DNA from: CAYGZC01 sp964354225
GTDB taxonomy: Bacteria > Bacteroidota > Ignavibacteria > UBA10030 > SZUA-254
Reading direction: 5' to 3'
Length of the DNA stretch: 20,989 bases
Assembly (NCBI GenBank): GCA_964354225.1
Contig: CAYGZC010000136.1
Span: forward strand, 1 to 20,989
Positions 13,920-20,918 of this stretch are shown piece after piece. A program made the translations under genes and the position numbers. Every line of letters starts with the position of its first letter. Within the stretch, counting starts at the first letter, position 1. The notes beneath the pieces were generated by a model, which saw nothing but the letters and a program-made list of their open reading frames with translations, was not told where the DNA came from and searched no databases.

Positions 13920-14744
13920 ATGAGTCACGGTGTTATTATCTTATCTTTAAAGAAGCCTTCTTATTCACAAGGAGCGTTCAATCTTGCTTTATCAATTAAG
14001 CATTACAACCCTGCTATTAACATTACTTTAGTTACCGATAACGAACACCAAAAGCATTACAGACCTGAGCATTATTTAGTATTTGATGCAATAAAAACTA
14101 TTAGCCCTAGTCATTACATTGATAGCGGTATGTTTCAACCTGCATTAGCTAAGATTAATATTAATAAATATTCTCATTACGATAAGACTTTATACATTGA
14201 TGCTGACTCTTTAGTATTACAAGATTTACAGCCTTTATTTGATAAGTTAGACGGTAATGATTTTAAAGGTAATGTTTTAGATAGTTATGTACAATGGACT
14301 GACTCCGAAACGTATAAAGACTTCTTTGGAATAGAGCAAGGCATTATGATTAATTCGTCTTGGTTTTACTTTGAGGGTAACAGCGTATTTGAACAGGCTA
14401 ATAAGTTTTACTCTAAAGGTTTTGATGCTGAGAAAGTATTTCCTAAGTGGGGCTTAAGTTATCCTGACGAGTTATTCTTTAATGCTTCAATAATGAAGTT
14501 AGGAATAGATGTTAAGGTAGATTACGAGCCTATGTTTTTCGGTAATCTAATAGATATACGATCACTAACACAGCTTCAAAACGATTTCTTTATGCTTACA
14601 TTATACGGAGGGCAAAAGACTGTTAGAAGCACTTATATTGAGTTTTACGATAGGTTATGTTTTAGTATGTGTACACAAAAAGGGATAGAACATTATTTTA
14701 AAGCAAGGAATTTACTAACAGGAAAACACGTAACAAATAAATGA
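13920..14744 (+). CDS. GT-A glycosyltransferase, GT8-like, 274 aa
   Basis: Transfers a sugar from a nucleotide donor. 'GVIILSLKKPSYSQGAFNLALSIKHY' opens the Rossmann-like half, 'NITLVTDN' follows, and LYIDADSLVL (residues 91-100) carries the D94-A-D96 metal/nucleotide motif with the hydrophobic surroundings of GT8 enzymes. 'YPDELFFNAS' (181-190) matches the downstream acceptor-side 'DE..lN' region. The frame is open further upstream, but the start at 13920 is chosen because the promoter and terminator lie just before it. First gene of the sugar operon; its TGA overlaps the next ATG. Confidence 0.8.
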   Translation: MSHGVIILSLKKPSYSQGAFNLALSIKHYNPAINITLVTDNEHQKHYRPEHYLVFDAIKTISPSHYIDSGMFQPALAKININKYSHYDKTLYIDADSLVLQDLQPLFDKLDGNDFKGNVLDSYVQWTDSETYKDFFGIEQGIMINSSWFYFEGNSVFEQANKFYSKGFDAEKVFPKWGLSYPDELFFNASIMKLGIDVKVDYEPMFFGNLIDIRSLTQLQNDFFMLTLYGGQKTVRSTYIEFYDRLCFSMCTQKGIEHYFKARNLLTGKHVTNK

Positions 14745-14869
14745 TATACGAGGTAGATTTTAACTGCATTAATGGAGATACTACAGTTATAAAAGGAAAA
14801 GAAGGTTTTAGTCTTATGGTTTTTTATTCAGGAATTAAATTATTTTATACTTATGTTTGCCTTAACTAG
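14741..14869 (+). CDS. Small hypothetical protein, 42 aa
   Basis: ATG 14741 overlaps the stop of the GT8-like gene (ATGA), and the ORF runs to TAG 14867-14869, overlapping the next glycosyltransferase by 17 bases. The product starts MIYEVDFNCINGDTTVIK; the C-terminal half is aromatic and hydrophobic (LMVFYSGIKLFYTYV), possibly one membrane-associated segment. It is supported mainly by the overlaps that bridge an otherwise 108-base gap. Confidence 0.45.
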   Translation: MIYEVDFNCINGDTTVIKGKEGFSLMVFYSGIKLFYTYVCLN

Positions 14870-15566
14870 CATCGCACCTAAACACACGAACGAAGGAATA
14901 CAAAAGACGGCTGTAGACAGTTGGATAGCTTGTGGTATGAATGTATTTAGCTTTAACAATAAAGAAGAGTGCGAACTATTAGCACCTTTATACCCTAATG
15001 TTACTTTTGTTCCCACTTTGAGAACTATGGAGTTAACATTCAATAGACCGTACCCTTCTATCAATGCTATGTTAGACTGGGCTAAAGAGCAAAAGCATTT
15101 ACACTTCTGTATAATTAACTCAGATATTGAATTAAGAACAGACCAAGCAACTATTGATAGAATAGCTACTGAAATGGATAAATCTATTGTATTAGTTAAT
15201 AGAGTAAACCATAATGGCGATTATGTAGGAGCGCAATACTTACAAGGTATAGATGCTTTCTTTATTCATAAGAAATGGATGCACTTATTTAGCCAAACAA
15301 TATTTTGTATAGGTCAATGCCATTATGATTACTGGATTCCTTATTCAGCAAGCCAAAATGGTATAACAGTAATCTTTGTAAAGCAAGATATAGCGTATCA
15401 CTTAAACCACCCTGCACAATATAACCATGACCAATGGTTAAAGACAGGACGTTATTTAATTTGGGAGTGTAATCTTTATCAGTTTAATAGTACACAAGAT
15501 GTCGGAAGAATGAGTACCTTTGTATTCAACTATATTTATACTAATGCAAAAAGAAGAGTAATATGA
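14853..15566 (+). CDS. Putative glycosyltransferase (GT-A-like, NSD motif), 237 aa
   Basis: 'FALTSIAPKHTNEGIQKTAVDSW' starts a glycosyltransferase-like N-terminal half in which the query enzyme samples neighbouring loci in a GT-A fold. 'HFCIINSDIEL' (about residues 84-94) provides N89-S90-D91 where GT-A enzymes have DxD. 'GIDAFFIHKKWMH' resembles the 'g.d.f.i.r..f' strand after the donor site in phage and capsule glycosyltransferases, and 'HYDYWIPYSA' precedes the C-terminal half. I would place it in the loosely defined GT-A superfamily with no CAZy family. Coupled to the next gene by ATGA. Confidence 0.6.
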   Translation: MFALTSIAPKHTNEGIQKTAVDSWIACGMNVFSFNNKEECELLAPLYPNVTFVPTLRTMELTFNRPYPSINAMLDWAKEQKHLHFCIINSDIELRTDQATIDRIATEMDKSIVLVNRVNHNGDYVGAQYLQGIDAFFIHKKWMHLFSQTIFCIGQCHYDYWIPYSASQNGITVIFVKQDIAYHLNHPAQYNHDQWLKTGRYLIWECNLYQFNSTQDVGRMSTFVFNYIYTNAKRRVI

Positions 15567-16291
15567 TGGATATTTTTTACAAGACCTACGATAAGGATAT
15601 TGAATGGCTTAAGTACTCTCTTAAATCGCTTACAAAGCACGTTAAGGGATATAATAATATTGTTATATTAGTGCCTAACAAAGAGCTGTTAAACGGTGTT
15701 GAATTACCTGAGAGAACTATTGTAAAAGAAGTTATTGAATATGGTAACGGGTATTTATTCCAGCAAGTTTGTAAGATACAAGCGCATAAGTATTGCGATT
15801 CGGAGTTTATACTCTTTGCTGACTCTGATTGTATTTTCGATCACGATATAAATGTACAAGATTTCGTAGCAGATAAAAAACCTGAGATACTATACACTCA
15901 TTATTCTAAAGTTGGTGGGGGAATTATTTGGAAAGAGCCTACCGAAAAATTCATAAAGGAGCGTGTTGATTATGAAATGATGAGGCGAAACTGTTTAATA
16001 TACCATCGAAGCACACTTGTAGCTATCGAGAAATATGAACCTAACCTGGAATATATTATAATGAAATCTAATAGGTTTTCAGAGTTTAACGCAATGTCTA
16101 TTTATGCGTGGACTTATGAAAAGGATAAATATAACTTTATTAATACTGACGAATGGGAGTACACAGAACCTAAAGCAATTCAATTATGGAGCCATTGTAA
16201 GAATGGAGATAGTGAAGAACATAAGCAGGAGTATAAAAGAGCCTTAGAAACAATTAATAGAATATTTGAATTAAATTTAACTCAATTATAA
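15563..16291 (+). CDS. GT-A glycosyltransferase (DSD motif), 242 aa
   Basis: 'IFYKTYDKDIEWLKYSLKSL' is the typical opening of the DUF6492-like group of phage and capsule glycosyltransferases. 'YCDSEFILFADSDCIF' (about 78-92) has D87-S-D89 as the DxD motif that binds the sugar-nucleotide through a metal ion. 'GGGIIWKEPTEKFI' and 'FSEFNAMSIYAW' (about 170-190) fit the acceptor-site helix 'sEy...g.ya'. Two adjacent Met codons are possible starts; the first overlaps the upstream TGA (ATGA). Sugar donor and acceptor are unknown. Confidence 0.75.
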   Translation: MMDIFYKTYDKDIEWLKYSLKSLTKHVKGYNNIVILVPNKELLNGVELPERTIVKEVIEYGNGYLFQQVCKIQAHKYCDSEFILFADSDCIFDHDINVQDFVADKKPEILYTHYSKVGGGIIWKEPTEKFIKERVDYEMMRRNCLIYHRSTLVAIEKYEPNLEYIIMKSNRFSEFNAMSIYAWTYEKDKYNFINTDEWEYTEPKAIQLWSHCKNGDSEEHKQEYKRALETINRIFELNLTQL

Positions 16292-16292
16292 T

Positions 16293-16853
16293 ATGGACGT
16301 AAACGGTCAAATTGCATTCGAGAGAGATACATTTATTCCTAAAGAGATACTTAAGTTAAAGAAAAAGTTTAACCTAAAGAAAGTACTAGAAACAGGTACC
16401 CAATACGGAGCTTCTTTAGAATGGTTCGACAATAACTTTGAATTAGCTTTAGGGTGTGAGCCATTTGAAGAGTTCTACGATATAGCTAACAAAAGAGCTA
16501 AGAATGTTTTTAATCAAAACTCAATAGATTTCTTAACAGGTATTAAAGAGTATAAAAACACGTACTTAAATGACACGTTAATTTATATTGATAGCCATTG
16601 GCACGGTACACCATGTCCTTTAAAAGATGAATTAGTATTGATTGCTGAGTTAAATATTAATCCAGTAATTGTTATTCACGATTTTAAAGTACCGAATAAA
16701 GACTTCGGTTTTGATGCTTATGATTATGAGTTATGTATAGAAGAGATTGAAAGTTTACTACCTGCTATTTATCCGAATGGTTACGACTACCATTATAACA
16801 AAGAAGCCGACGGTGCAAATAGAGGAATAATATTTATTTATCCTAAGAAATGA
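16293..16853 (+). CDS. Class I SAM-dependent methyltransferase-like protein, 186 aa
   Basis: 'LKKVLETGTQYGAS' (about residues 28-41) is motif I of the SAM-binding Rossmann fold, with the acidic residue E33 and Gly35. 'LALGCEPFEEFY' (about 51-62) supplies the motif II acidic residue. 'LIYIDSHWHGTPCPLKDEL' (96-114) holds the D100/H102/H104 cluster seen in the small O-methyltransferases that act on glycans (MT_24-type), and 'PVIVIHDFKVP' follows. Likely role: O-methylation of a sugar being built by the neighbouring transferases. One-base gap to the previous gene, ATGA overlap to the next. Confidence 0.65.
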   Translation: MDVNGQIAFERDTFIPKEILKLKKKFNLKKVLETGTQYGASLEWFDNNFELALGCEPFEEFYDIANKRAKNVFNQNSIDFLTGIKEYKNTYLNDTLIYIDSHWHGTPCPLKDELVLIAELNINPVIVIHDFKVPNKDFGFDAYDYELCIEEIESLLPAIYPNGYDYHYNKEADGANRGIIFIYPKK

Positions 16854-17554
16854 AGAAGGTGTTAATCTTAGTTCTTAGTTGTGAAACACCACCTTATAAT
16901 AAGATGGTAGATACTAGTAAACAAACTTGGGATGCTGTAGAAGTTGACGGTGTTGAAACTGTTTATTATTTCGGTAATCATAACGATAAAAGAACCGATT
17001 TAAACTGCGTCTATTTGCCTGTTAATGAGTCTTTACATGATATGGGGGAAAAGACAGTACAGGCTTTAGAATGGGCTTTAAATAATAAAGACTTTGATTA
17101 TATCGCTCGTATTAATTCTAGTTGTTATGTAGATAAAAATAAATTGCTAGTTTACGCTCAAACTTTACAGAAAGATAATTTATTTGAAGGGTTATTAGTT
17201 AAACGTCCCGAATCTTATGATTTTATATGGGGCGGTGGTCAATTTCTAATATCTAAAGATGTAGTTCAAATGATTATTGATAATAAAACAGAGTGGAATC
17301 ATTCGTATATGGAGGACGAATCATTAAGTTTATTGGTTAATAAATTATCTATTCCTTTTACCGATGGTTCTGCTTGTTCTATTAATATGCACGGCAATAA
17401 ATGGCTACTATTATCTTATGGCAACGGTGAAAGTATAGAGTTTACAGACTTTAAAGATATTAAAGATAGTCCTCACTACTTTTATAGAGTTAAGCAGGAC
17501 GGTAAAAGAAATTTTGATGAATACATAATGAAGCAAATGTATGCTAACAGCTAA
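16850..17554 (+). CDS. GT31-like glycosyltransferase with altered DxD, 234 aa
   Basis: The layout follows beta-1,3-glycosyltransferases of the GT31/Fringe type: 'LILVLSCETPPYNKMVDTSKQTW' corresponds to the 'I.S....r.aiR.TW' start, 'YYFGN' follows, 'GEKTVQALEWA' aligns with 'l..Kt...l.W', 'DYIARINSSCYVD' sits where those enzymes have 'kvDDDvfv', then 'IWGGGQFLIS' (127-135) equals the 'y.sGggyvls' strand, and 'MEDESLSLLV' matches the 'EDV..G' catalytic region. The DxD is replaced by N89-S-S91, so metal-dependent donor binding is in doubt. The start overlaps the upstream stop (ATGA). Confidence 0.6.
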   Translation: MKKVLILVLSCETPPYNKMVDTSKQTWDAVEVDGVETVYYFGNHNDKRTDLNCVYLPVNESLHDMGEKTVQALEWALNNKDFDYIARINSSCYVDKNKLLVYAQTLQKDNLFEGLLVKRPESYDFIWGGGQFLISKDVVQMIIDNKTEWNHSYMEDESLSLLVNKLSIPFTDGSACSINMHGNKWLLLSYGNGESIEFTDFKDIKDSPHYFYRVKQDGKRNFDEYIMKQMYANS

Positions 17555-17735
17555 AGAGCAAGCCGATAATATGTGGCGAATCCATAACTTCTACTGGGTA
17601 GATGAGGATTTAATCGCTAAGCAAAGAATCTGTTTACATATTACAGAGATAATACGAACCTTAAAAAAGTACGGAATTAAAGATAGTGAATATTGGAATG
17701 AAGTTAAAAAACTAATATACGAAATGAATGATTAA
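17541..17735 (+). CDS. Small hypothetical protein, 64 aa
   Basis: It overlaps the GT31-like gene by 14 bases and the next gene by 8. Trp/Tyr-rich N-terminus (NMWRIHNFYWVDEDL) and a basic C-terminal helix (IIRTLKKYGIKDSEYWNEVKKL). No family recognised. Placement inside a coupled operon supports expression, and it may be a partner subunit of an adjacent enzyme, but nothing shows this. Confidence 0.6.
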   Translation: MLTAKEQADNMWRIHNFYWVDEDLIAKQRICLHITEIIRTLKKYGIKDSEYWNEVKKLIYEMND

Positions 17736-18552
17736 CACGATAGAAATAAAACACCAGCAATTTGCAAGAGGTAGCTATTCAACAGGTAGCGGTTCTGAAG
17801 TAATATTAATTGTAGGTTCATGTAGAGCCGTTCCATACTTGACCTACCTTAACGATTGGAACAACCAAAATAGTAACAGATTTACTATTCATTTTATTGA
17901 TCCCTTTAATTGGAACTGGGACATGGCAGAGAATAGAACAGACTACGAAGCCGAATTAATTAAACAAGAATCAAATAAAACATTACTTGAAACACTATCT
18001 AAAACAAGCATATTTATTCATGAGTACTATGGTAACGCAGAAATGTTTAACTGTGATAAAGAAGCGAAAAAGAATATCTATCAATTCGGACTTAGCCCGA
18101 CAAAGGATATTACGCTACCCAATTACAACGATATATTTGTGTTGACACGAGAGATAGTATCATTTGATATGACTATACGTAAATTAGCTATTCAAGATTA
18201 TAATGTAAACGGTCAACTATCTGAATACACGTTAAGCCAAATTGATAAGGTAAGAGAAAACAATTTACAGAGGTTCTACGATATTTGTAGTAAAACAAAT
18301 TTTCCTGAATTTGCTGAGATATTTGCTAATGGGTATAAACAAAAACGATTCTTTTGGACGTTCAACCATATCTCAAAAGAGTTTAATCAAATCATATTTA
18401 AATTGATGAATGATAAGCACTTACATTTAGATTTAAGTTCTTACAATATGTCAAATGTAGACTTATACGCAAATAATTATACTTATCTTTGTGAATATGA
18501 TAAAGGTTATAATTGGAACGAAGAAATAAAACCACTAAAGGACATATTATGA
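17728..18552 (+). CDS. WcbI-like putative polysaccharide acyltransferase, 274 aa
   Basis: 'LIVGSCRAVPYLTYL' (about 27-41) corresponds to the 'vvGNCQa..l...l' N-terminal nucleophile-elbow segment of WcbI-type proteins, which bind CoA and are proposed to acetylate capsular sugars. 'IHFIDPFNWNWD', 'IFIHEYYGNAEMFNC' (about 95-109), and 'NYNDIFVLTREIVSFD' follow in the family's order, and 'FFWTFNHIS' (about 211-219) matches the conserved late 'f.t.nHp' His segment. The Ser/Cys pair is GSCR rather than GNCQ. Role: probably acyl modification of the glycan. Overlaps the next ATG (ATGA). Family assignment is by pattern only. Confidence 0.55.
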   Translation: MINTIEIKHQQFARGSYSTGSGSEVILIVGSCRAVPYLTYLNDWNNQNSNRFTIHFIDPFNWNWDMAENRTDYEAELIKQESNKTLLETLSKTSIFIHEYYGNAEMFNCDKEAKKNIYQFGLSPTKDITLPNYNDIFVLTREIVSFDMTIRKLAIQDYNVNGQLSEYTLSQIDKVRENNLQRFYDICSKTNFPEFAEIFANGYKQKRFFWTFNHISKEFNQIIFKLMNDKHLHLDLSSYNMSNVDLYANNYTYLCEYDKGYNWNEEIKPLKDIL

Positions 18553-19097
18553 AAACACTAAAAGAGATTTTTGCACGTATTGGGAACCATACAGGAGTAG
18601 ATATAGGATGCAACGATAAAGATGGGATTCACACGTACGTAGACACTTACGATAAACTATTTGCACCGTTTCAAAAAGGTTGCTCATTCATGGAAATCGG
18701 ATTAGCTTTAGGCGACTCTATTGATTTATTCGATGAGTACTTTGATAACTCTGAGATTGTTGGAGTAGATATTAGTGTAGTTTTTGCACCTAAGAAGTAT
18801 AAAAATGACGTTGCTATATTAGAAGCGGATGCGACTAAAGCTAACTTCTTAAAGAATATTGAATTTAAAACTTTTGATATTATCGTAGAAGATGGAAGCC
18901 ACATGACTCAAGACCAGATAGATACGTTTAACTTATTGAAAGGCAAGATGAATAAAGGCGGGTTATATATTATTGAAGATATTTTAGCTTTAGATATTGA
19001 GAGAAGTAAGTACGAAAGATTGCACTCTAATTGTGAAATAATTGATATGAGAAGTAATGGAAGATTCGACAATGTTTTAATTGTTTATAGATTTTAA
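18549..19097 (+). CDS. Class I O-methyltransferase-like protein, 182 aa
   Basis: 'FMEIGLALGDSIDLFDEYF' (about 48-66) is SAM motif I, 'SEIVGVDIS' (68-76) supplies the motif II acidic residue D74, and 'FDIIVEDGSHMTQDQIDTF' (109-127) has the D-G-S-H metal-ligand signature of macrocin/rhamnosyl O-methyltransferases and cephalosporin-hydroxylase-like enzymes. 'GGLYIIEDI' follows as in that group. I start it at ATG 18549, which overlaps the previous stop (ATGA); an upstream in-frame ATG at 18513 lies inside the previous gene. It is likely to methylate a sugar hydroxyl of the operon's product. Confidence 0.75.
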   Translation: MKTLKEIFARIGNHTGVDIGCNDKDGIHTYVDTYDKLFAPFQKGCSFMEIGLALGDSIDLFDEYFDNSEIVGVDISVVFAPKKYKNDVAILEADATKANFLKNIEFKTFDIIVEDGSHMTQDQIDTFNLLKGKMNKGGLYIIEDILALDIERSKYERLHSNCEIIDMRSNGRFDNVLIVYRF

Positions 19098-19098
19098 T

Positions 19099-20334
19099 AT
19101 GGTAGCTAAACCGCACGTAAATTGTAGAGTATGTAACTCTGACAAACTATATAAGTATTTAGATTTAGGATTAATGCCAATGGCTAATAGTCTATTTAAA
19201 ACATCTAAAGAGGCTAAAGAAGCACCACGTTATCCGTTACAAGTAATGTTTTGTGATGAGTGCGGACTTTCTCAATTATCGGTAGTTGTTGACCCTGAAG
19301 TGCTATATTCTTATTATACTTATCGTAGTTCAATAAACGGTGGTTATGTAAAGCATAGTAGACAAATGGCTAAAGACTTAGCTAAAAAGTTTAACTTAAC
19401 TAAAGATAGTTTTCATATTGACGTAGCAGGTAATGACGGGGCTTTATTAAAAGAGTTTAAATCTGAGATAGGTTTAAAGGTATTGAATATTGATCCAGCT
19501 AAAAATCTTTGCGATATAGCACGAAAAGAGGGTGTAGATTCTTACGCAGACTTCTTTAATTACGAGAACTCTAATATAGTTTTATCTTCATTCGGTAAAG
19601 CGGATCTAATTACAGCTACAAATGTATTTGCTCACGTAGATAATGTAACAGACTTTATAAGAGCAAGTAAAAACCTTTTAAATAAAGACGGTGTTTTAGT
19701 ATTAGAGTTTCCTTATCTTGTAGACTTTATTGAAAATACAGAATTTGATACTATTTATTTTGAGCATTTATCTTATTTTAGTTTAATGCCTATTATTAGA
19801 TTATGTTCTAATTTAGGAATGAAAGTTATTGATGCTGAGAAGCAAGACATTCACGGAGGCACTATAAGAGTAACAATATCACATGAAGAGTCAAGTCATA
19901 TAGTAACGGGTAACGTAAGCACATTTGTAAGAAACGAGTTAAAGAAAGGTTATAATAAGTTAAGCACTTATTTAAACTGGTCTGATAAGGTTTATGATAA
20001 CATCCAAAACTTAATAGATAATTTAGAGGCTATAAAAGATAATGGAGAAAGTGTAGTAGGTTTTGCTGCAAGTGCTAAAGGTAATACTTTGTTGAATAGC
20101 GCAAAGGTAGATAGTAGATTAGTAAAGTTTATTATTGACGAAACACCAGAGAAGATAGGTAGTTATGCAGCAGGAACTGGAATAAAGATAGTAAGTAAAG
20201 AAGATTTAGCTAATGTTGATGTTGACTTTATGTTGATATTAGCTTGGAACTTTAAAGATGAGATAATGAATAAGATGAATAGTATTTATAAAGGTAAATA
20301 TTTAATTCCTATTCCTACTTTAGAATGTATTTAA
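19099..20334 (+). CDS. Sugar C-methyltransferase, TylCIII/NovU type, 411 aa
   Basis: Three-part architecture of C-methyltransferases for NDP-4-keto-6-deoxysugars: an N-terminal zinc domain (C9-R-V-C12 and C52-D-E-C55), a SAM-binding Rossmann domain (HIDVAGNDGALLKEF, residues 106-120; FGKADLITATNVFAHVDN as post-motif region) and a C-terminal domain with 'GFAASAKGNTLLN' and 'FIIDETPEKIGSYAAGTGI' that is diagnostic for the family. Length (about 410) is normal. ATG 19099 is preferred to 19081, which overlaps the previous gene and adds six residues. It is the last gene of the operon; its stop overlaps the stop of a convergent gene. No NDP-sugar 4,6-dehydratase is encoded nearby. Confidence 0.9.
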   Translation: MVAKPHVNCRVCNSDKLYKYLDLGLMPMANSLFKTSKEAKEAPRYPLQVMFCDECGLSQLSVVVDPEVLYSYYTYRSSINGGYVKHSRQMAKDLAKKFNLTKDSFHIDVAGNDGALLKEFKSEIGLKVLNIDPAKNLCDIARKEGVDSYADFFNYENSNIVLSSFGKADLITATNVFAHVDNVTDFIRASKNLLNKDGVLVLEFPYLVDFIENTEFDTIYFEHLSYFSLMPIIRLCSNLGMKVIDAEKQDIHGGTIRVTISHEESSHIVTGNVSTFVRNELKKGYNKLSTYLNWSDKVYDNIQNLIDNLEAIKDNGESVVGFAASAKGNTLLNSAKVDSRLVKFIIDETPEKIGSYAAGTGIKIVSKEDLANVDVDFMLILAWNFKDEIMNKMNSIYKGKYLIPIPTLECI

Positions 20335-20534
20335 AAAGGGCAGCTATCTATTTCTAATTTATCTTTGTACGCATATTTGCGTAGTTTAATAAGTCCTTTT
20401 TTAGAGCCGTTTATTATAATAGATATGCTGCCGTTATTATAAATCTTCTTAATCGGTTTGTCGTTTAAAAAGAAGTTTCCTTTTAAATCACAGTAAAGGT
20501 TTTCAAAACCGTGAAATCTAAATATATCTGTCAT
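20331..20534 (-). CDS. Small hypothetical protein, 67 aa
   Basis: Convergent to the sugar operon with a 4-base stop overlap and no terminator between them. 'FENLYCDLKGNFFLNDKPIKKIYNNG' followed by 'GLIKLRKYAY' resembles the NUMOD4-type DNA-contacting modules of phage homing endonucleases ('...y.vs..G.v.n...k.......gY..v.l...'), but no nuclease domain is attached. It could be an orphan module or a small DNA-binding protein. Low confidence in function, moderate in expression. Confidence 0.5.
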   Translation of the reverse strand: MTDIFRFHGFENLYCDLKGNFFLNDKPIKKIYNNGSISIIINGSKKGLIKLRKYAYKDKLEIDSCPF

Positions 20535-20593
20535 TATTAGTTACTTAATTAGCATAAACATTCCTTAATCACTATGTTATAAGCAATAAAAAA

Positions 20594-20812
20594 TTACTGC
20601 TTTTCGTTCCTTTCAATCCATTTTTCATACACCTTCAATACTGGCATAAAATAAATTACCATTGCTATTGAAATTCCTTTAGCAAAAATGTAATCAAATG
20701 TTTTTTCTAATTCAGATTGTGGTAATTTATTCCACCCGAAATAAGTATTGTAGGCTATGAAAAATATCACTAAAGCCATCATACATCTTGTTGCAAATTT
20801 TATCGTTTTCAT
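20594..20812 (-). CDS. Small two-pass membrane protein, 72 aa
   Basis: Two hydrophobic segments (about residues 10-22, MMALVIFFIAYNTYF, and about 46-60, ISIAMVIYFMPVLKVY) with a basic N-terminus and charged C-terminus. Starts about 25 bases after the end of a long inverted repeat, and a GCTTATAAC segment lies on both sides of the gene in inverted orientation (20829-20837 plus; about 20575-20583 minus). No known family. Small membrane proteins of this kind are frequent payloads of integron cassettes and phage moron genes. Confidence 0.6.
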   Translation of the reverse strand: MKTIKFATRCMMALVIFFIAYNTYFGWNKLPQSELEKTFDYIFAKGISIAMVIYFMPVLKVYEKWIERNEKQ

Positions 20813-20833
20813 TCCGTAATTTTTTACAGCTTA

Positions 20834-20918
20834 TAACAAAGGCTAAAAAGCAATTGCCACTAGGCGTGTTATCAAGCAGTATTTGTTAATAGGCAACTGC
20901 TTTTAGCCTCAACCGTTA
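20834..20918. repeat. Long imperfect inverted repeat, attC-like layout
   Basis: Left arm 20840-20858 (AGGCTAAAAAGCAATTGCC) and right arm 20892-20909 (GGCAACTGCTTTTAGCCT) pair over 18 positions with one bulged A and one mismatch, around a 33-base spacer. Beyond the arms, TAAC (20834-20837) and GTTA (20915-20918) pair after unequal spacers. There is no T-run, so it is not an intrinsic terminator. On the minus strand it lies exactly between two genes, its first TAA being the stop of one of them. Resembles an integron attC in size and nested-arm design, but the 7-base boxes fit the consensus poorly. Confidence 0.5.

Noticed and set aside
14840..15064. 74-codon minus-strand frame
   Set aside because: Antisense to a glycosyltransferase gene in a well-packed plus-strand operon; no supporting signals.
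18398..18904. Two minus-strand frames (18398-18613, 18671-18904)
   Set aside because: Antisense to coupled plus-strand genes with clear enzyme motifs; shadow-like composition.
20840..20909. Inverted repeat as an intrinsic terminator
   Set aside because: Neither arm is followed by a T-run on either strand, the loop is 33 bases, and it lies upstream, not downstream, of one of the genes.
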